This document shows, one piece after another, positions 10,017 to 21,436 of a DNA stretch of 64,000 bases (positions are counted from its first letter, which is position 1; each line of letters opens with the position of its first letter). The notes below the pieces were generated by a model that was not told the DNA's origin, made no database searches, and worked only from the letters and a program-made list of their open reading frames with translations. The stretch comes from Guillardia theta CCMP2712 (Eukaryota; Cryptophyceae; Pyrenomonadales; Geminigeraceae), in assembly GCF_000315625.1 (NCBI RefSeq), contig NW_005434668.1, positions 688,533 to 752,532 of the forward strand, given 5' to 3'. The position numbers were made by a program, and so were the translations under genes.

Positions 10017-11687
10017 CCCCTCGCCCCCCCTCCTCCTCGCCTCACAACTTGAGCAGGGGGACAGTGGCAGAGTTTCCGCACAGTGCAAACCAAGTCTCGC
10101 AGCCCTACGTGGGGCTCGTGTTTGAGGTCTCAAGCTCGCTCCTCCTCCTCCTCCTCCTTCTCCTTTTTCTCTCTACTCCTTCTCCTTTTTCTCTCTGCTG
10201 CTCTGGTTGCTCTCACTCTCTTGCCTCCATCAGTTGTGCTCCAACGGAAATCTGCACAACATGCTGCACACGCGCTCGAATCTGAGGTGAAGTTTCCCAC
10301 TCCACTCCTCCTCCTCCTCCCCCTCCCCTCCTCCTCCCTCCTCGTCCTGCAGGTGATCGAGTGTAACAGGTTGACCACCTCCGACAAGGTCAGGATTGCA
10401 AACCAGGTGGCGCATGGCCTGCAGTATTTGCACACACGGTAGGGGCGGGAGAAATTGGAAAAGTGGGAGAGGCGGAGGGAAGATGTGATCAAGTGTGGAG
10501 AGGAGGAGGAGGAGGAGGAGGAGAAAACATCATGGGGATGCGGTTGAAATGACGTCGAGCTGCAGGAGCAGAGATGAGAATTGTGCTATCATTCACAGGA
10601 ACATCACTTCGAACAACATCCTGCTGACCTCATCCTTACACGCCAAGATCGCCGACTTCGGGACAGCTCGGTGAGAAGTGAGGGGAGGGATATGAAGGAA
10701 AGAGCGATGAGAGTGAAGTAGTCGCTCTGATAGGTGTCGTAGTCGATTATGATGAGGGTATTCGTGTGGCGGTCATGTTATCGTAATCATCAGAGAGGAG
10801 AGGAGAGGAGAGGAGAGGAGAGGAGAGGAGGGGAGGGGAGAGGAGAGGAGAGGAGAGGAGGGGAGGGGAGGGGAGGGGAGGGGAGAGGAGAGGAGAGGAG
10901 AGGAGAGGAGAGGAGGGGGAGGAGCTCCTGAAATTTTCTCAGCTTAGTGATCCACGAGAGGCTCAAGACAACTTCTTAGTTGGGGACTCCTGCTTACATG
11001 GCCCCCGAGCAACTGATAGGAGAAGATCTCACCTGTGCCGGTAGGAGGCACACTAGGGAGAGAGGGAGGGAGGGAGGAAGGGAGGGAGGGAGGGAGGGAG
11101 GGAGGTAGACGAGGGAGATTTCTTCTCCTGCTGACAACACGAGCAGTGGACGTGTGGAGTCTGGCGATTGTGATGTGGGAGATGATGATGGAAGCGCTGC
11201 CTTGGGGGCCCGGCCGTCACACCATCTCCGAGATGATCAACAAGCTCATTGACAAGTCATTATCCTCCTCTCCTTGTTCTCCTCTATTCCCACCTCTCCT
11301 CTCCCTTTCTCTGACCCAAGGACAGGGGAGAGGCACTGGAGCTCTCGAGTACCGTGGAGAAGAACTTCCCGGAGGCGATGGTGGCGATAGTGCGACGATC
11401 GCTGAAGCTCAAGGTGAGGAGGAGCGACGCGACGAGAATCTGACAAGCTGCCAGCCTGAAGAAAGACCGACGATGAATGTCGTTGCAGGTGAGGAGGGGG
11501 AGAGGAGCAAGAGGAGGAGGGGGGAAGCAAGACGGGGGGGGAAGGGGAAGCAGAAGGGGGTTGTGGGACTTGGGCATGGAGAGGAGCGCTGAGTGGAGAC
11601 CAGGGGAGCTGGACAGGGTATGGAAGGAGAGGAGCAGAGGGCTATAGGGTCGCTCGTGACCTTGCTAAGGGCTGTACGTCCACTTGA
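8970..11687 (+). CDS. TKL-like protein kinase, catalytic Asp replaced by Asn
   Basis: The gene is built of about 14 short exons. In order it shows: start MAELEHGEW; a linker helix (RELDEFMKLIELTYIQRQQI); a glycine loop of unusual form (MAEGSYGLIYEAFF) with Lys in PVVVKEAST at about 9800; the alpha-C region (HEIFLELNVLVRVRHPYIINF); CSNGNLHNMLHTRSNLR; VRIANQVAHGLQYLHTR; the catalytic loop IIHRNITSNNILL near 10610; IADFGTAR at about 10651-10670; GTPAYMAPEQL at about 11000; VDVWSLAIVMWEMM; and PEERPTMNVV. Order and motifs fit the TKL group. HRN replaces HRD, so catalysis may be weak or absent. The join between the DFG exon (ends 10670) and the APE exon (starts 10980) is not in phase, so a small exon is missing or the gene is damaged. 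The last exon is tentative; the stop at 11685 overlaps the end of the opposing gene. Confidence 0.75.
9959..10016. repeat. (CTCCTG)n hexanucleotide repeat in intron
   Basis: About nine copies of CTCCTG inside an intron of the TKL-like kinase, directly after the exon ending in RVRHPYIINFW. The same hexamer is expanded in coding sequence elsewhere in the window. Confidence 0.9.
10795..10922. repeat. AGGAG/GGGAG pentanucleotide repeat
   Basis: A run of AGGAG and GGGAG pentamers lies in the large gap between the DFG and APE exons of the TKL-like kinase. It encodes nothing plausible. Confidence 0.92.
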
Positions 11688-14390
11688 TGCCGGAGCCAAA
11701 GTCAGGGAGCTGAAAATCTCTTTCCTCCTCTGTGATCTCTATGTCATCGGAGTAGACCTGCAGATCATTCACCTCTCCCTCCTTCCTCCCCCCTGCTCGC
11801 TTCGCCTCCTCCCTTCCACACACCTGGTAGAATTTGTTCACAAGTCGTGCGGACGGTTGTGCTTGGATCGCTCCCTCCTGTGACCAAGGTCAACATAATT
11901 TCAAGCCCTGGCCTCCTCGTCCTCCTTCTCGCTACCTCCATGCATGTCATCGCTCCTGCAGCAGCGCCATAGAGCACAGCCTCAGCTGCAAGGTTCCTGT
12001 CCTCGCAGGCCTTGGCGACGCGTATCGAGGGAACGTAATGAGGGCGAGGAAGAAGCTTGTCCATGTCCATGTCCACCTACCCCTCAGCTTCAGGACCCCA
12101 CCCCTCTTCTTCAGTATCTCCACACGTACCCCGGTCCCCACCCCTCCCCTCCACCTCCTCTCCACCTCCTCTCTCTTATGTCTGCTCACGTATTCATCTT
12201 GCCAGGCGTCTGTCAATTCCAACAGTTTGTGTAGGAAGCCAGCAACGAAGGCGTCGCCGGCTCCTGTACGAGCCTTGAGCTGCGTCCCCTCAAGTCTTCT
12301 CACCTGTCGTGTCGAGCACCGGAACTTCGAACGCAGGCATCCGACCGCCATGCTTGTTGAAGGCGTAAGAGACTCCTTCCTCCCCTGCCTGCTCCCCGTC
12401 AGCCTCGCGCTCTAGCACGACGAAGACTCACCGTGATGAGCACGCAGACGCAGGAGGGAAGCAGCTTCAGGGCAGAGAACGGCTTCGTCCTCACCTCCTC
12501 TCTGCTCAATCCCAGCAACCAGCTTGCCTCCTCCTCTGTCATCTTCACTATGTGAGCCCCTTGGACATAGTCAAGGATGATCTTCTTCGCCTCATCCTCA
12601 TCCTGTTCGTCCTCGTCATTCGCCTACCTCACCTCCTGCACGCCCGCTCACCTGCCTCCCCCCCCCCCTCCGCCCCCCCTTTCCCCCGCCCCTTCCCCCC
12701 CTCCCTTCCCCTCCTCTCGTCTACTTGTTTCCAGAACATTGGCCGCCAGTTCACGTCGACGACGCGGAGGATTTCGAGGGTCTCGCAAAGGTCTTTGAGC
12801 GTCATGAGCGTCTTTCTAGTCTCCTCGTACGCCAGGGATAGCGTCCCTGCCCTCCTTATCAGCAGCTCAGCGCCTCTTCCCTTGCTCACCTGTGACGACA
12901 CAGTCGCTTGCATAGAACCAGGTGCCATCGAGCTCTTCCTCCTGTCCCAACCCGATCAGAAGCCAAGTGGGCGATGCGATAGCAGGAAGTCAGCGACCAT
13001 CTTGTTTACCTTGAGAAAGCAGTCTGCATAGTTCTCGACATCGCCAAGTTCGAAGCCTTCAAACTGCAGCAGGAAGAAAGAATCAACTAGCAGGAAGAGA
13101 GAAGCTCAGATGGAGAAGAGAGGAGGAAGAAAAGTACAACAATTGCGATCCCAGCAGGAACAGCGTCAAGGGCTCAAAGTGAGAGGTTCAAGAGGATGTA
13201 CAAGCAGGAGGGACGCAAGAAATCAGTGAAAGAAGCAGGATGGTACCAGGGAGGAGGAGGAGGGTACTAGGGAGGAGGAGAAGGCCGGTGCTGGGGAGGA
13301 GGGGGGATAGTGATCACCTTTCTATCGCCCTGCTTGTCTCGTGTGACAAAGACTTTCCTCGTCGGCTTCCCTTTCCCTGTCTGCGTCAAGCACAGCGGCA
13401 CTTTGCATTCCTCAAGAGTCTGCGGAGAGTCAGCGAGCTTCTCACTCCTCCAGCTTCTCGCACTCTTCTCAGCATCTCTCCATCCTCGTCGTCTCCGATC
13501 GTTCCAATGAAGCCTGAAGGTGTTCCCAACTTGGCCAGGGCACAGGCAACGTTGGCAGGAGCTCCTCCCGCAAACTTCTGCTCGCATGGTGAGGGGAGGA
13601 GGAGGAGGAGGAGGAGGGGGAAGCGTCGTCCTCACCGTCCACTTGTCTGCTGGGTCTCCCATCTTCACCTCCGCCGACTCGGCGATGCAGTCGACGAGCA
13701 TCTCGCCGATGCAGAGCACGCGAGGTACACCCATGGGCCATGGCTCCGGCGACCCTCCCACTGTTGGGTTGTCGAGGAAATCAGCCGCACTCATGTGACC
13801 GACGTCAGGCGATCCCAAGGGCTGCACACAAGGTCATGGGCATGCCATGTGCAAGGAGGAAGTGAGGTCAACGGAAGGAACGTATGTACCCAAGCAGCTG
13901 GTGTCCATTCAGGGTTGGTTTTCTTGTATTCTATTTCCATCTCTTCTTCCGTAAGCCATCGACCATCTTTCAGTATCCCTGACTTCTCTAGAGCCTGCCG
14001 GACAGCATGGTCACAAGCGCATGAGAAACGAAGGAGGACCTGTCGCAGCTCCGGACTGAGAATGTTGGGGTCTTTGCCATAGGCGTTCTCCTGGTTGGGG
14101 ATGGTTGAGCGGACTGAGGCAGCAAGAGAGAGGGAATTACTCCTTTCTCACGGCCTCCTGCATTGTAGTTGGAAAACAAGGAAGACATGCTGACGGACTG
14201 CTTCTGACGAAACAATTTCAGTTCAGTCACGGCGTACCAGTCGGCAAGGACCTGTCGTTGGTTTCTGCTCCTTGACTTGACCCTGCTAGGCAGGGGCTGG
14301 ACGAGAGAACACTTCTGCCAACTGTATGAAGACATGAAGGTAGCAGGAACATCTCACCTCGAGCGGCTTCATGGTCTTGCCATGGAGCCC
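11665..14390 (-). CDS. PfkB-family carbohydrate kinase with N-terminal extension
   Basis: Read on the minus strand, the kinase part begins with VLCIGEMLVDCIAE near 13730. It continues GGAPANVACALAKLG, FIGTIGDDEDGE, LEECKVPLCLTQTGKG, FVTRDKQGDRK, FELGDVENYADCFLK, WFYASDCVVTG, VVDVNWRPMFW, and GAHIVKMTEEEASWLLG. The second PfkB signature then spans a junction as DTT|GAGDAFVAGFLH (anion hole and catalytic Asp), and the gene ends GSGIKWTYSP at 11665. This is the ribokinase/fructokinase fold, phosphorylating a sugar or nucleoside with ATP. The VDVNWRPMFW motif is like plant and algal members. Upstream exons in frame (ILSPELRQVLLRFSCACDH, ILKDGRWLTEEEMEIEYKK, PEWTPAAWPLGSPDVGH) give a long N-terminal extension of unknown role. 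The true start is not fixed. Confidence 0.87.
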
Positions 14391-14399
14391 GTGAAGGCC

Positions 14400-15300
14400 T
14401 GACCATGCATCTCACTCCCTCCTCTGTTCCTCCTCAACCCCCGTTGTCACTGCTCAGCCCATCTATCCCACAGGAAGTCCTCATCTCCCTTCATGGTCTT
14501 CTCCTCTCCTCCTCTTATCTTCGTATCCTCACCTTGGAAGGCTTCTCCTTCTCCTGCAAGCGCCACCATCGCCACCATCGCCACCATCGTGCGAGCTACT
14601 AGCCCCTGCATCGCCGGCCCCACCAATCCTAAATTTACTCAACTTTTTAGTCCTTCCGAGCCTGCCCCACCACTGGCAGTACTCAAAGTTTGCGCCCCCC
14701 GGTCCCCCGGGGCCGCGCCCCGGGCTGACTCGGCCCGGTCACCACCGCGGCGGTCGGGCGGCAATCATGGGCCGGGCCCGGGGCACGGTGGGGCGCGGCG
14801 TGCGGCCCGGCTGACTTGCGCACACGGCGCCGGACCTTCACGGAACCGGCCGGGCCCGGGGCCCGGGCTGACTCAGCACGGTCGTCGGAGTGAATGGGGT
14901 GGTTTTCTGGTTTAAAGGGGGGTGGAGGTACTACCATCTTAAAACTCGTTTTTATCAGCGGCCGCTTCTCTATTCCATGGAGAGAGCGAGAGTGGGATAG
15001 GTGGATGGACATGGATGGATGGAGAGAGGGAGGGGAGACAGAAGCGGGAATGGGCAGGAGAGAGAGCGTGATGAATGTGTGGATGAATCCAGGAAGAAGG
15101 TGAGAGAGAAGGTGACCTCAGAGTTGGAGCAGAGGTACAAAACTTCACGGGTGCTTCAATTTCATACTGAATGTGTAGATGTTCTGTTCTTCTGTAACCT
15201 GGCCTCTGCAGGTTCCTGCAAATGAGTTTTAGGGAGTATTGTGAAGTGTCTTCGCCATGATTACTCATTGCATGCACGGAAAGAAAGTGCTGCTGACGGA
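14400..15300. other. GC-rich island and flanking spacer
   Basis: From about 14690 to 14880 the sequence becomes extremely GC-rich. GGGCTGACTCGGC at about 14720 is echoed by GGGCTGACTCAGC at about 14866, with interleaved GGGCCCGG-type palindromes. It is followed by a GGGGTGG segment and a stretch rich in GGATGG. Open frames here have no family likeness. Composition is unlike the neighbouring exons and matches short GC-rich patches near 21700, 29310 and 42080, so it may be a dispersed element. Confidence 0.6.
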
Positions 15301-15661
15301 ATTCCCATAAGATGAAAAGAAGAGAGCACCGGATATTTGCCTTGCTATCTGCAATATCGATGGCATTCCCAAAGTCCGTCTTCTTATCCCTGTCGTGGAC
15401 AACTCAATCGCACTCTTATCCCAACATTTATTCCGCAACTTTTCAAGCATTTCAATCTTTCTGCCCAGTAGATTCCGTCAAATTTCAGAAGAAACACCCC
15501 TGGAGCAAAAATACATGGCGTCCGAAGCAAGTCAAGAAGTCCGGTGTGCACCTCTTCGCACTCTTTTTTAATGTTGACGATGATGTTGGTCAGGCGGTGT
15601 TACATTCCGTTCCTCTCTCAACAAGCACGTTTCGTCTCGCCCATTCCCCCAATCCACGAAG

Positions 15662-18600
15662 TTGAATACATTTCGACCACTCTCTCGACCAGCCTTCCGA
15701 GCGGGCTACGGCAGATTCTGCTCATCCGGTGCAGGTAGTGACGATGCAGCACGAGACCAGATCTTGGTTATCGTTGAGTCTCCTTCAAAAGCCAAGATCA
15801 TTCAAAGTTTCCTCGACTCCCTCTACGTCGTTGAGTCGTGCATGGGTCATGTTCGCGATCTCCCCCAGAGTGCCAAGTCTGTTCCTCCTGAATTGAAAGC
15901 TCGCTTCGGGAAGGTGGTTGGTGTGGATCCTGACAACCACTTCGAGCCCCTCTACGTCACTCTTCCTGGCAAAGAGTCAGTGATCAAAAAGCTGGAGGGG
16001 ATCCAGCGCAAAGCAAAGGAAGTCATCCTTGCGACCGATGAAGACAGAGAAGGGGAAGCAATCAGTTGGCATCTGCTCGAGCTGCTGAAGCCTAAAGTTT
16101 CTCACCCACGTCTCTTGTCGCTGCTTAGCTTGTTGTAGGTGCCGGTGAAGCGAGCTGTCTTCCACGAGATCACCAAGGATGCCATCACTCGCTCGTTCCA
16201 GTCGTTGCGATCCATCGATCTCAACCTTGTCCATGCACAGGAGACGCGGCGAATTCTGGATCGTCTTGCCGGGTTCACCATGTCGCCGCTGTTGTGGAAG
16301 AAGATAGCTCGCGGGTGAAGAGAAGCAGTGAGCGCTTGCCACTGACTTGTCGCAGGCTTTCTGCTGGGCGAGTACAGAGTGTGGGGATGGCGATCATAGT
16401 GCGACGAGAGCTGGAGAGACTATCGTTTGTTCCTGCTGCTTACTTCGACTTGCGAGCAAACCTCTCAGCGGTAGAAGGCAGCGATGCCAGGCACTTCAGC
16501 GCCATGGTAGTTGAGGTGGAAGGGAAGGGGAAAGTAGCAACAGGAAGGGACTTCGACGCGAAAGGGCAGCTCCACGAGAGCTCAGGGAGAGGAAAATTGA
16601 TCCACCTTGACAAGGAGTCTGCAAACAGCCTCATGGAAGGACTGAAGCAGCAGGGAGCTAGCTGGAAGGTGAAGAAAGTCGAAAAGCGGGCACAGCGGCG
16701 CAAGCCTCCTCCTCCTTTCATCACCTCTACTCTGCAGCAGGAGGCCAACAGAAAGTTGTCGCTTAGCAGCAAGGAGTGCATGAGGACGGCGCAGAGGCTG
16801 TACGAGTCAGGCCTGATCACCTACATGAGGACAGACAACCCCATCCTCTCCGACTCTGCTCTTACCATCGCCATCAAGCGTGCCGCTGAGCTCTTCGGAC
16901 CCGATGCTGTGCAGCCTGCAGGTGAATTCTACGCTGCCTTTCTTGCCTTTTTTTATGCTTCTTTTCGCCTCTTTTTTAATGCTTACTCAGCGTGTTTTTC
17001 TCCTCCCCCTTACCTCTGATTTTGCGTTTTCTGATCTTTTCGTTCTCCGCGCTATTTCCCTCTGACATGCCCTGAAAGATGCTGCTCGAAAGAACATCAA
17101 GAAACCCAAAGGGAGTCAAGAGGCGCACGAACCGATCCGACCGGTGAGACAGGAGCTTCTCTCCTCCTCTGAGGCACATGGCAGGCTGTCTCCGATGCAA
17201 GGGGCACCTTCCTGCTCCCCAAGGAGACTAAGCTGCAAGGAAAGGAGGCGAGGAGATCAAACGGCTGCTGGTCTGCGACTGACAACAGCTCAGGCGGAGC
17301 TCTACGAGCTGATCTTCCAAAGGACATTAGCATCTGTCATGTGCGACGCTGAACTTGACTTGACATCCGTCGACATTCTTGGACAGGTCCTTGTTCTTCC
17401 TATGTGCTCCTTGTCCTGTATGCCTATCTCACCCTCTCTCTCGCCTCCCTCCAGCCGGCTGATCGCTCGCGAGACTCTGCCATCTTCCGAGCATCAGGAC
17501 GAGTGATCCGTAAGCATGGGTGGATGCTTGCATACCTCGACTCGTCCGATGAGCAACAAGTCGACAGTCAACGACTCCCCTCGCTCCTCACCAACCAGGT
17601 CTCCCAGTCCTCTCCATCTCTCGCCAACCTTGTTCTCCTCACCTCGTCGCCTCCTTTTATGCAGGAGCTGCTCTGCTCTGAGTTGAAGGTGGACGAGCAT
17701 TCGACGAAGCCTCCTGCACGGTACACAGAGGCGTCGCTAGTGAAGGAGCTGGAAGAGCTAGGGGTCGGCCGGCCCTCTACCTATACTCAGATCATAGAGA
17801 CGCTTAAGGATCGGGAGTATGTCACCATGGATGGCAAGGCCTTGTCCCCCACCCTCATCGCGTTCGTCGTGACGCGTCTTCTTGAAACCTACTTCCAAGA
17901 CTTCGTCGATACCTCCTTCACCGCCCGGTCGCTCTCTTCCTCGCTCCAGCGCTCACCCGCTGACTCACCTTCAAGGATGGAGGAGGAGCTAGATCGGATA
18001 GCACGAGGAGAGATGAAGAAAGAAGAGTATCTCAGTCGTTACTATCTCGGTGATGACGGGCTGCGGAACAAGGTGCTCGAGGGCTCTCGTCCTCCTTGTG
18101 CTCTTGGTGTTTCATCCTACTCACTCGGGTCAGGTGGAGATCTCGGAGTCGAGGATCATTCCCGAAGAAGCTCGACAGGTCAAGCTCCCGACGCTCGAGG
18201 TGAAGAGGAGAAGCATGTCCCGCCTGTGACTTGCTGCAGCCCTATGAGGATGAGTTCCAAGTGCTTGTCGGGTCCTATGGCGCTTACGTGCAGGCGAGAA
18301 GGAAAGAGGAAGGGAAAGAAGACAGCGAAGGAGGCGAGGGCAAGGAGGAGACTCAGCACAACCTCGTGAAGGCCAATATCCCGCAGACCTTCTGTAAGGA
18401 TGTGAACCAACTGACGCCCGAGAGGATCCGCAAGTGCCTGGAGACGAAGCAGGTGGCTGCAAACTGCTTCTCCTCCTCTCAGCCGCATCTCAGGGTCCAT
18501 ACAACGGCATCCTGATCGGTCGGGACGACGACAATGAGCCGATCCTTCTCCGTGTCGGGCCTTATGGTCTCTACCTGCAGAAGGGAGAGGGAGAGGCGGA

Positions 18601-20147
18601 GGGCAAGACTGCCAAGAAGGTTGCGTTGCCGCAGGACATGGATCCTCAAGGTTGGCATCCTCCTCTATGCTTGCTTCTACCTTCACATCACCTGCTCATC
18701 TGACAGGCATCTCTCTTGAAACGGCCAAAGCTTACCTCAACCTTCCCCGAGTCATCTGCGATCATCCGGAGACAGGCTCGGCTATTCAAGTTGGCATCGG
18801 GAGATACGGGACGTTTCTCCTCTACCAGGTTTGACTTTCTCCCTGTGCTGCCTGCTAACTCTCAGATGGCAGGGGAGCTATCGCTCCCTCCCAGCGACAG
18901 ACGACATCTTCACCCTCGACTGCTCTCGGGCCGTCGAGATCATCAACTCTGCTGCTGTATCCCCACGTTCGACCCGTGTGATCGCTGAGCTTGGCGAGGT
19001 TCGCAGAGGGAGGAAGAGGAAGAGCGTGGAGCTGACGAGATGAGCAGTACGAGCGGCGGCGAGTGGCTGTCGTTCAGGGGAGATTCGGCCCATACATCAA
19101 GTGCGGGCTGGTCAACGCCAAACTGCCCGAACATCACAAGGACTCACCTGGTTTCAACTGCCTGCCTCACCCTCCGCATCTGACGCATGAGAAAGAGGAC
19201 TGCACCTTGGAGGAGGCGATTGAGTCGATCAAGCTAAAGAGCCCGCAGAAGGGAAAGTCAACCCCCAAGAAGAAGGTCTTCACCCCTCCCCCTCCCCCCG
19301 CTTGTCTCCTTCCTCGAAACCGTTGAATCTTTCCGTCTCCTCTCTCGTCGTCTCGTCTCGTCTTTTCTCCTCTCTTCATTTTCCTCTCTCCTTCCTGCCT
19401 CACGTGAGTCCTTCAGGACTCTCCAGCTTCGAAAGGGAAGGCGGAGCAGTCAGCGAGTCCTTCCAGGAAGTCTCGCAGCTCCTACGCCATCTTCAGCGCC
19501 GAGAAGAGGCCGCAGGTTCCTCTTGCCTTCCGCCTCGACTTGAGCTGAGGCGAAGCAGCTCAAGGAGAAGGGGCTGAGCTTCGGAGAGATCTCCAAGGAG
19601 CTTGCGAGCATGTGGAGCGAGCTCTCGCAGGAGGACAAGGCCCCCTATGATGAGATGGCGCGACTGGAAAAGCTCAAGTACCAGGAGGAGTCAGAGGAGG
19701 AGAGGTGGTCTGCTGCTCCTCGAGGCTCGTCTGAGACACATGCCATCAGCAGGACGTCGACAAGTACAAAATCGAAGAAGGGAGGCAGCTCCTCTACCCG
19801 AAGCTCCGCGACCAAGAAGGCTGCGATTTCACGGCTCAAGTCCATCAACAAGACGACCAAGAAGCCTCTGTCCGCATACCTTCACTTTTGCAGTGAAAAC
19901 CGTCCGCTGCTGGCCCAACAGGGGCTCAGCTTCGGGGAGATATCCAAAAAGCTCGCGGTCTGACAGGTTTGTTGGGCTTCATTGTTGTGACAGATTCATG
20001 ATACAGGAAAACTGGAGGGCGGTCGATGAAGCGACCAAGCGCAAAGTAAGAAGAGCGAGGAAAAGATTTGAACTGACAAGATTTTGCAGTACGAGGACAT
20101 GGTGAGGAAAGAAAAGATGGCTCTTGGACAGGACGATTCTACTTGAA
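15662..20147 (+). CDS. topA: Type IA DNA topoisomerase (TopA) with two C-terminal HMG boxes
   Basis: The first supported exon opens with a Ser/Arg/Phe-rich presequence-like stretch, then the Toprim domain ([38 protein letters not shown]). Then follow [34 protein letters not shown], and the active-site Tyr in [11 protein letters not shown] (about 16810). Next come [20 protein letters not shown], several Topo-C type repeats ([53 protein letters not shown]), and a Lys-rich linker. Downstream exons in the same chain encode two HMG boxes: [14 protein letters not shown] + [15 protein letters not shown], and [16 protein letters not shown] + [13 protein letters not shown], ending ALGQDDST. TopA relaxes negative supercoils; organelle targeting is likely from the presequence. 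No ATG is seen in the first exon, so a 5' exon is missing. One join near 17220-17290 is unresolved. Confidence 0.85.
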
Positions 20148-20294
20148 AGGAGAGAGCGTTCAAAATGCAATTAGTTTGCTAGTCATTCATCAGCAAAAAA
20201 TGACATTACTCAGACTTGGAAGGAATATTGATGCTCATTCTAGTTATCTAGCACAATCATAGTACAAAAGATCGTTTAGCTTCAGTCAGCATCA

Positions 20295-21436
20295 TCAATT
20301 TGCATGCTCCACATAGACTTTCTCGATCTTATCACACTCCATTCTGTCAAGAATCTGTCCGAGCGTATGATCCAGGACAATGTCTGCCAGATTCTTCTCT
20401 CTTGGCACACTCCTGCTTCAAAACATGTCACAAACAGACTTGCCTTCGTCACCGCTTACCTTGACGACTTGGGGGATGGAGCAACAAGAGACGAAGGCAA
20501 GACGTCAGCATGCCGAGAGGTCTCCTCCTTGCTTCCTCGTCCATTCTCGAGCTTCACGGCTGGGCCTGCCCCCGTCTTGCTCACTGCGCCTCGCTTGATC
20601 TCTACCTCCAGCACCTCTGATCCGAACACTCCTTCCCTCCTCACCTTCAGCCTGACTGCCTTCCCGGCCTCTCCGGCCAGCTGCCGGCCTACCTCCTCTA
20701 GCGTCTTTCCCGCAGGCTTCTTGTCTATCTCCAGGATGACGTCACCGTGGTTGATCTTGCCGCTCAGCTCGGCTGGTCCCCCTCGCTGTATGCTGCTCAC
20801 TGCGATGCTGCCCTTGCTCGTCTTGGTCACCTCAATGCCTATCCCTTCTCTCCCTCCCAGTAGCATCGCCGCCTGGTCTGAGATGCTCGTGATCATGTTG
20901 CCAAGCAGGTCCTGCCGAGGCGACGCTATCTCTGCTCCTCGAGTGCTGCTGCTGTTGGCAGGCGACCGTTGAGGCGTGCGCTTGCCGTCCTGGGCTGGGC
21001 CTGCCCCCGTCTTGCTCACTGCGCCTCGCTTGATCTCTACCTCCAGCACCTCTGATCCGAACACTCCTTCCCTCCTCACCTTCAGCCTGACTGCCTTCCC
21101 GGCCTCTCCGGCCAGCTGCCGGCCTACCTCCTCTAGCGTCTTTCCCGCAGGCTTCTTGTCTATCTCCAGGATGACGTCACCGTGGTTGATCTTGCCGCTC
21201 AGCTCGGCTGGTCCCCCTCGCTGTATGCTGCTCACTGCGATGCTGCCCTTGCTCGTCTTAGTAACGCTCACCCCTATGCCGACATGATTGTTACTTGGTG
21301 AGAGGAGGCTACTGAAGAACTTGTCGAGTTGTACAGGAGAAGTTTGAGTGGGAGTAGTTTGATTGTCTTTGCCTGTCTTCCTAGCATGCGAAGAATTTCC
21401 GCTGTGTGTATCCGGTGACTTGACAGATGTAAGCAT
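20295..21436 (-). CDS. Protein with two identical PDZ domains
   Basis: A long exon (21436-20477) encodes two PDZ-like domains of the HtrA/CtpA type (IQRGGPAELSGKINHGDVIL, EIDKKPAGKTLEEVGRQL). They are separated by a Ser/Thr-rich linker. A final exon is added in phase after SPKSS at a GTAAGC donor. It encodes LADIVLDHTLGQILDRM and ends in VEHAN at 20295. The 89 residues of each repeat are the same and so is their DNA. No protease or kinase domain is present, so it is probably an adaptor. The ATG at 21436 is the first Met. In-frame upstream sequence encodes a doubled DKGDKKSL motif preceded by a stop, so a 5' exon could exist. It lies tail to tail with the topoisomerase gene. Confidence 0.85.
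20558..20824. repeat. 267-bp direct repeat, copy 1 (PDZ unit)
   Basis: Matches 20993-21259 base for base by eye at a constant offset of 435, with divergence starting immediately outside. It covers one PDZ domain of the minus-strand gene. Confidence 0.95.
20993..21259. repeat. 267-bp direct repeat, copy 2 (PDZ unit)
   Basis: Second perfect copy of the 267-bp unit at 20558-20824. Synonymous sites are also unchanged, which points to a recent duplication or gene conversion. Confidence 0.95.

Noticed and set aside
14683-15012. GC-rich block considered as an rRNA or rDNA fragment
   Set aside because: No conserved rRNA core sequence is recognisable, and its internal repeats and palindromes point to a repeat element.
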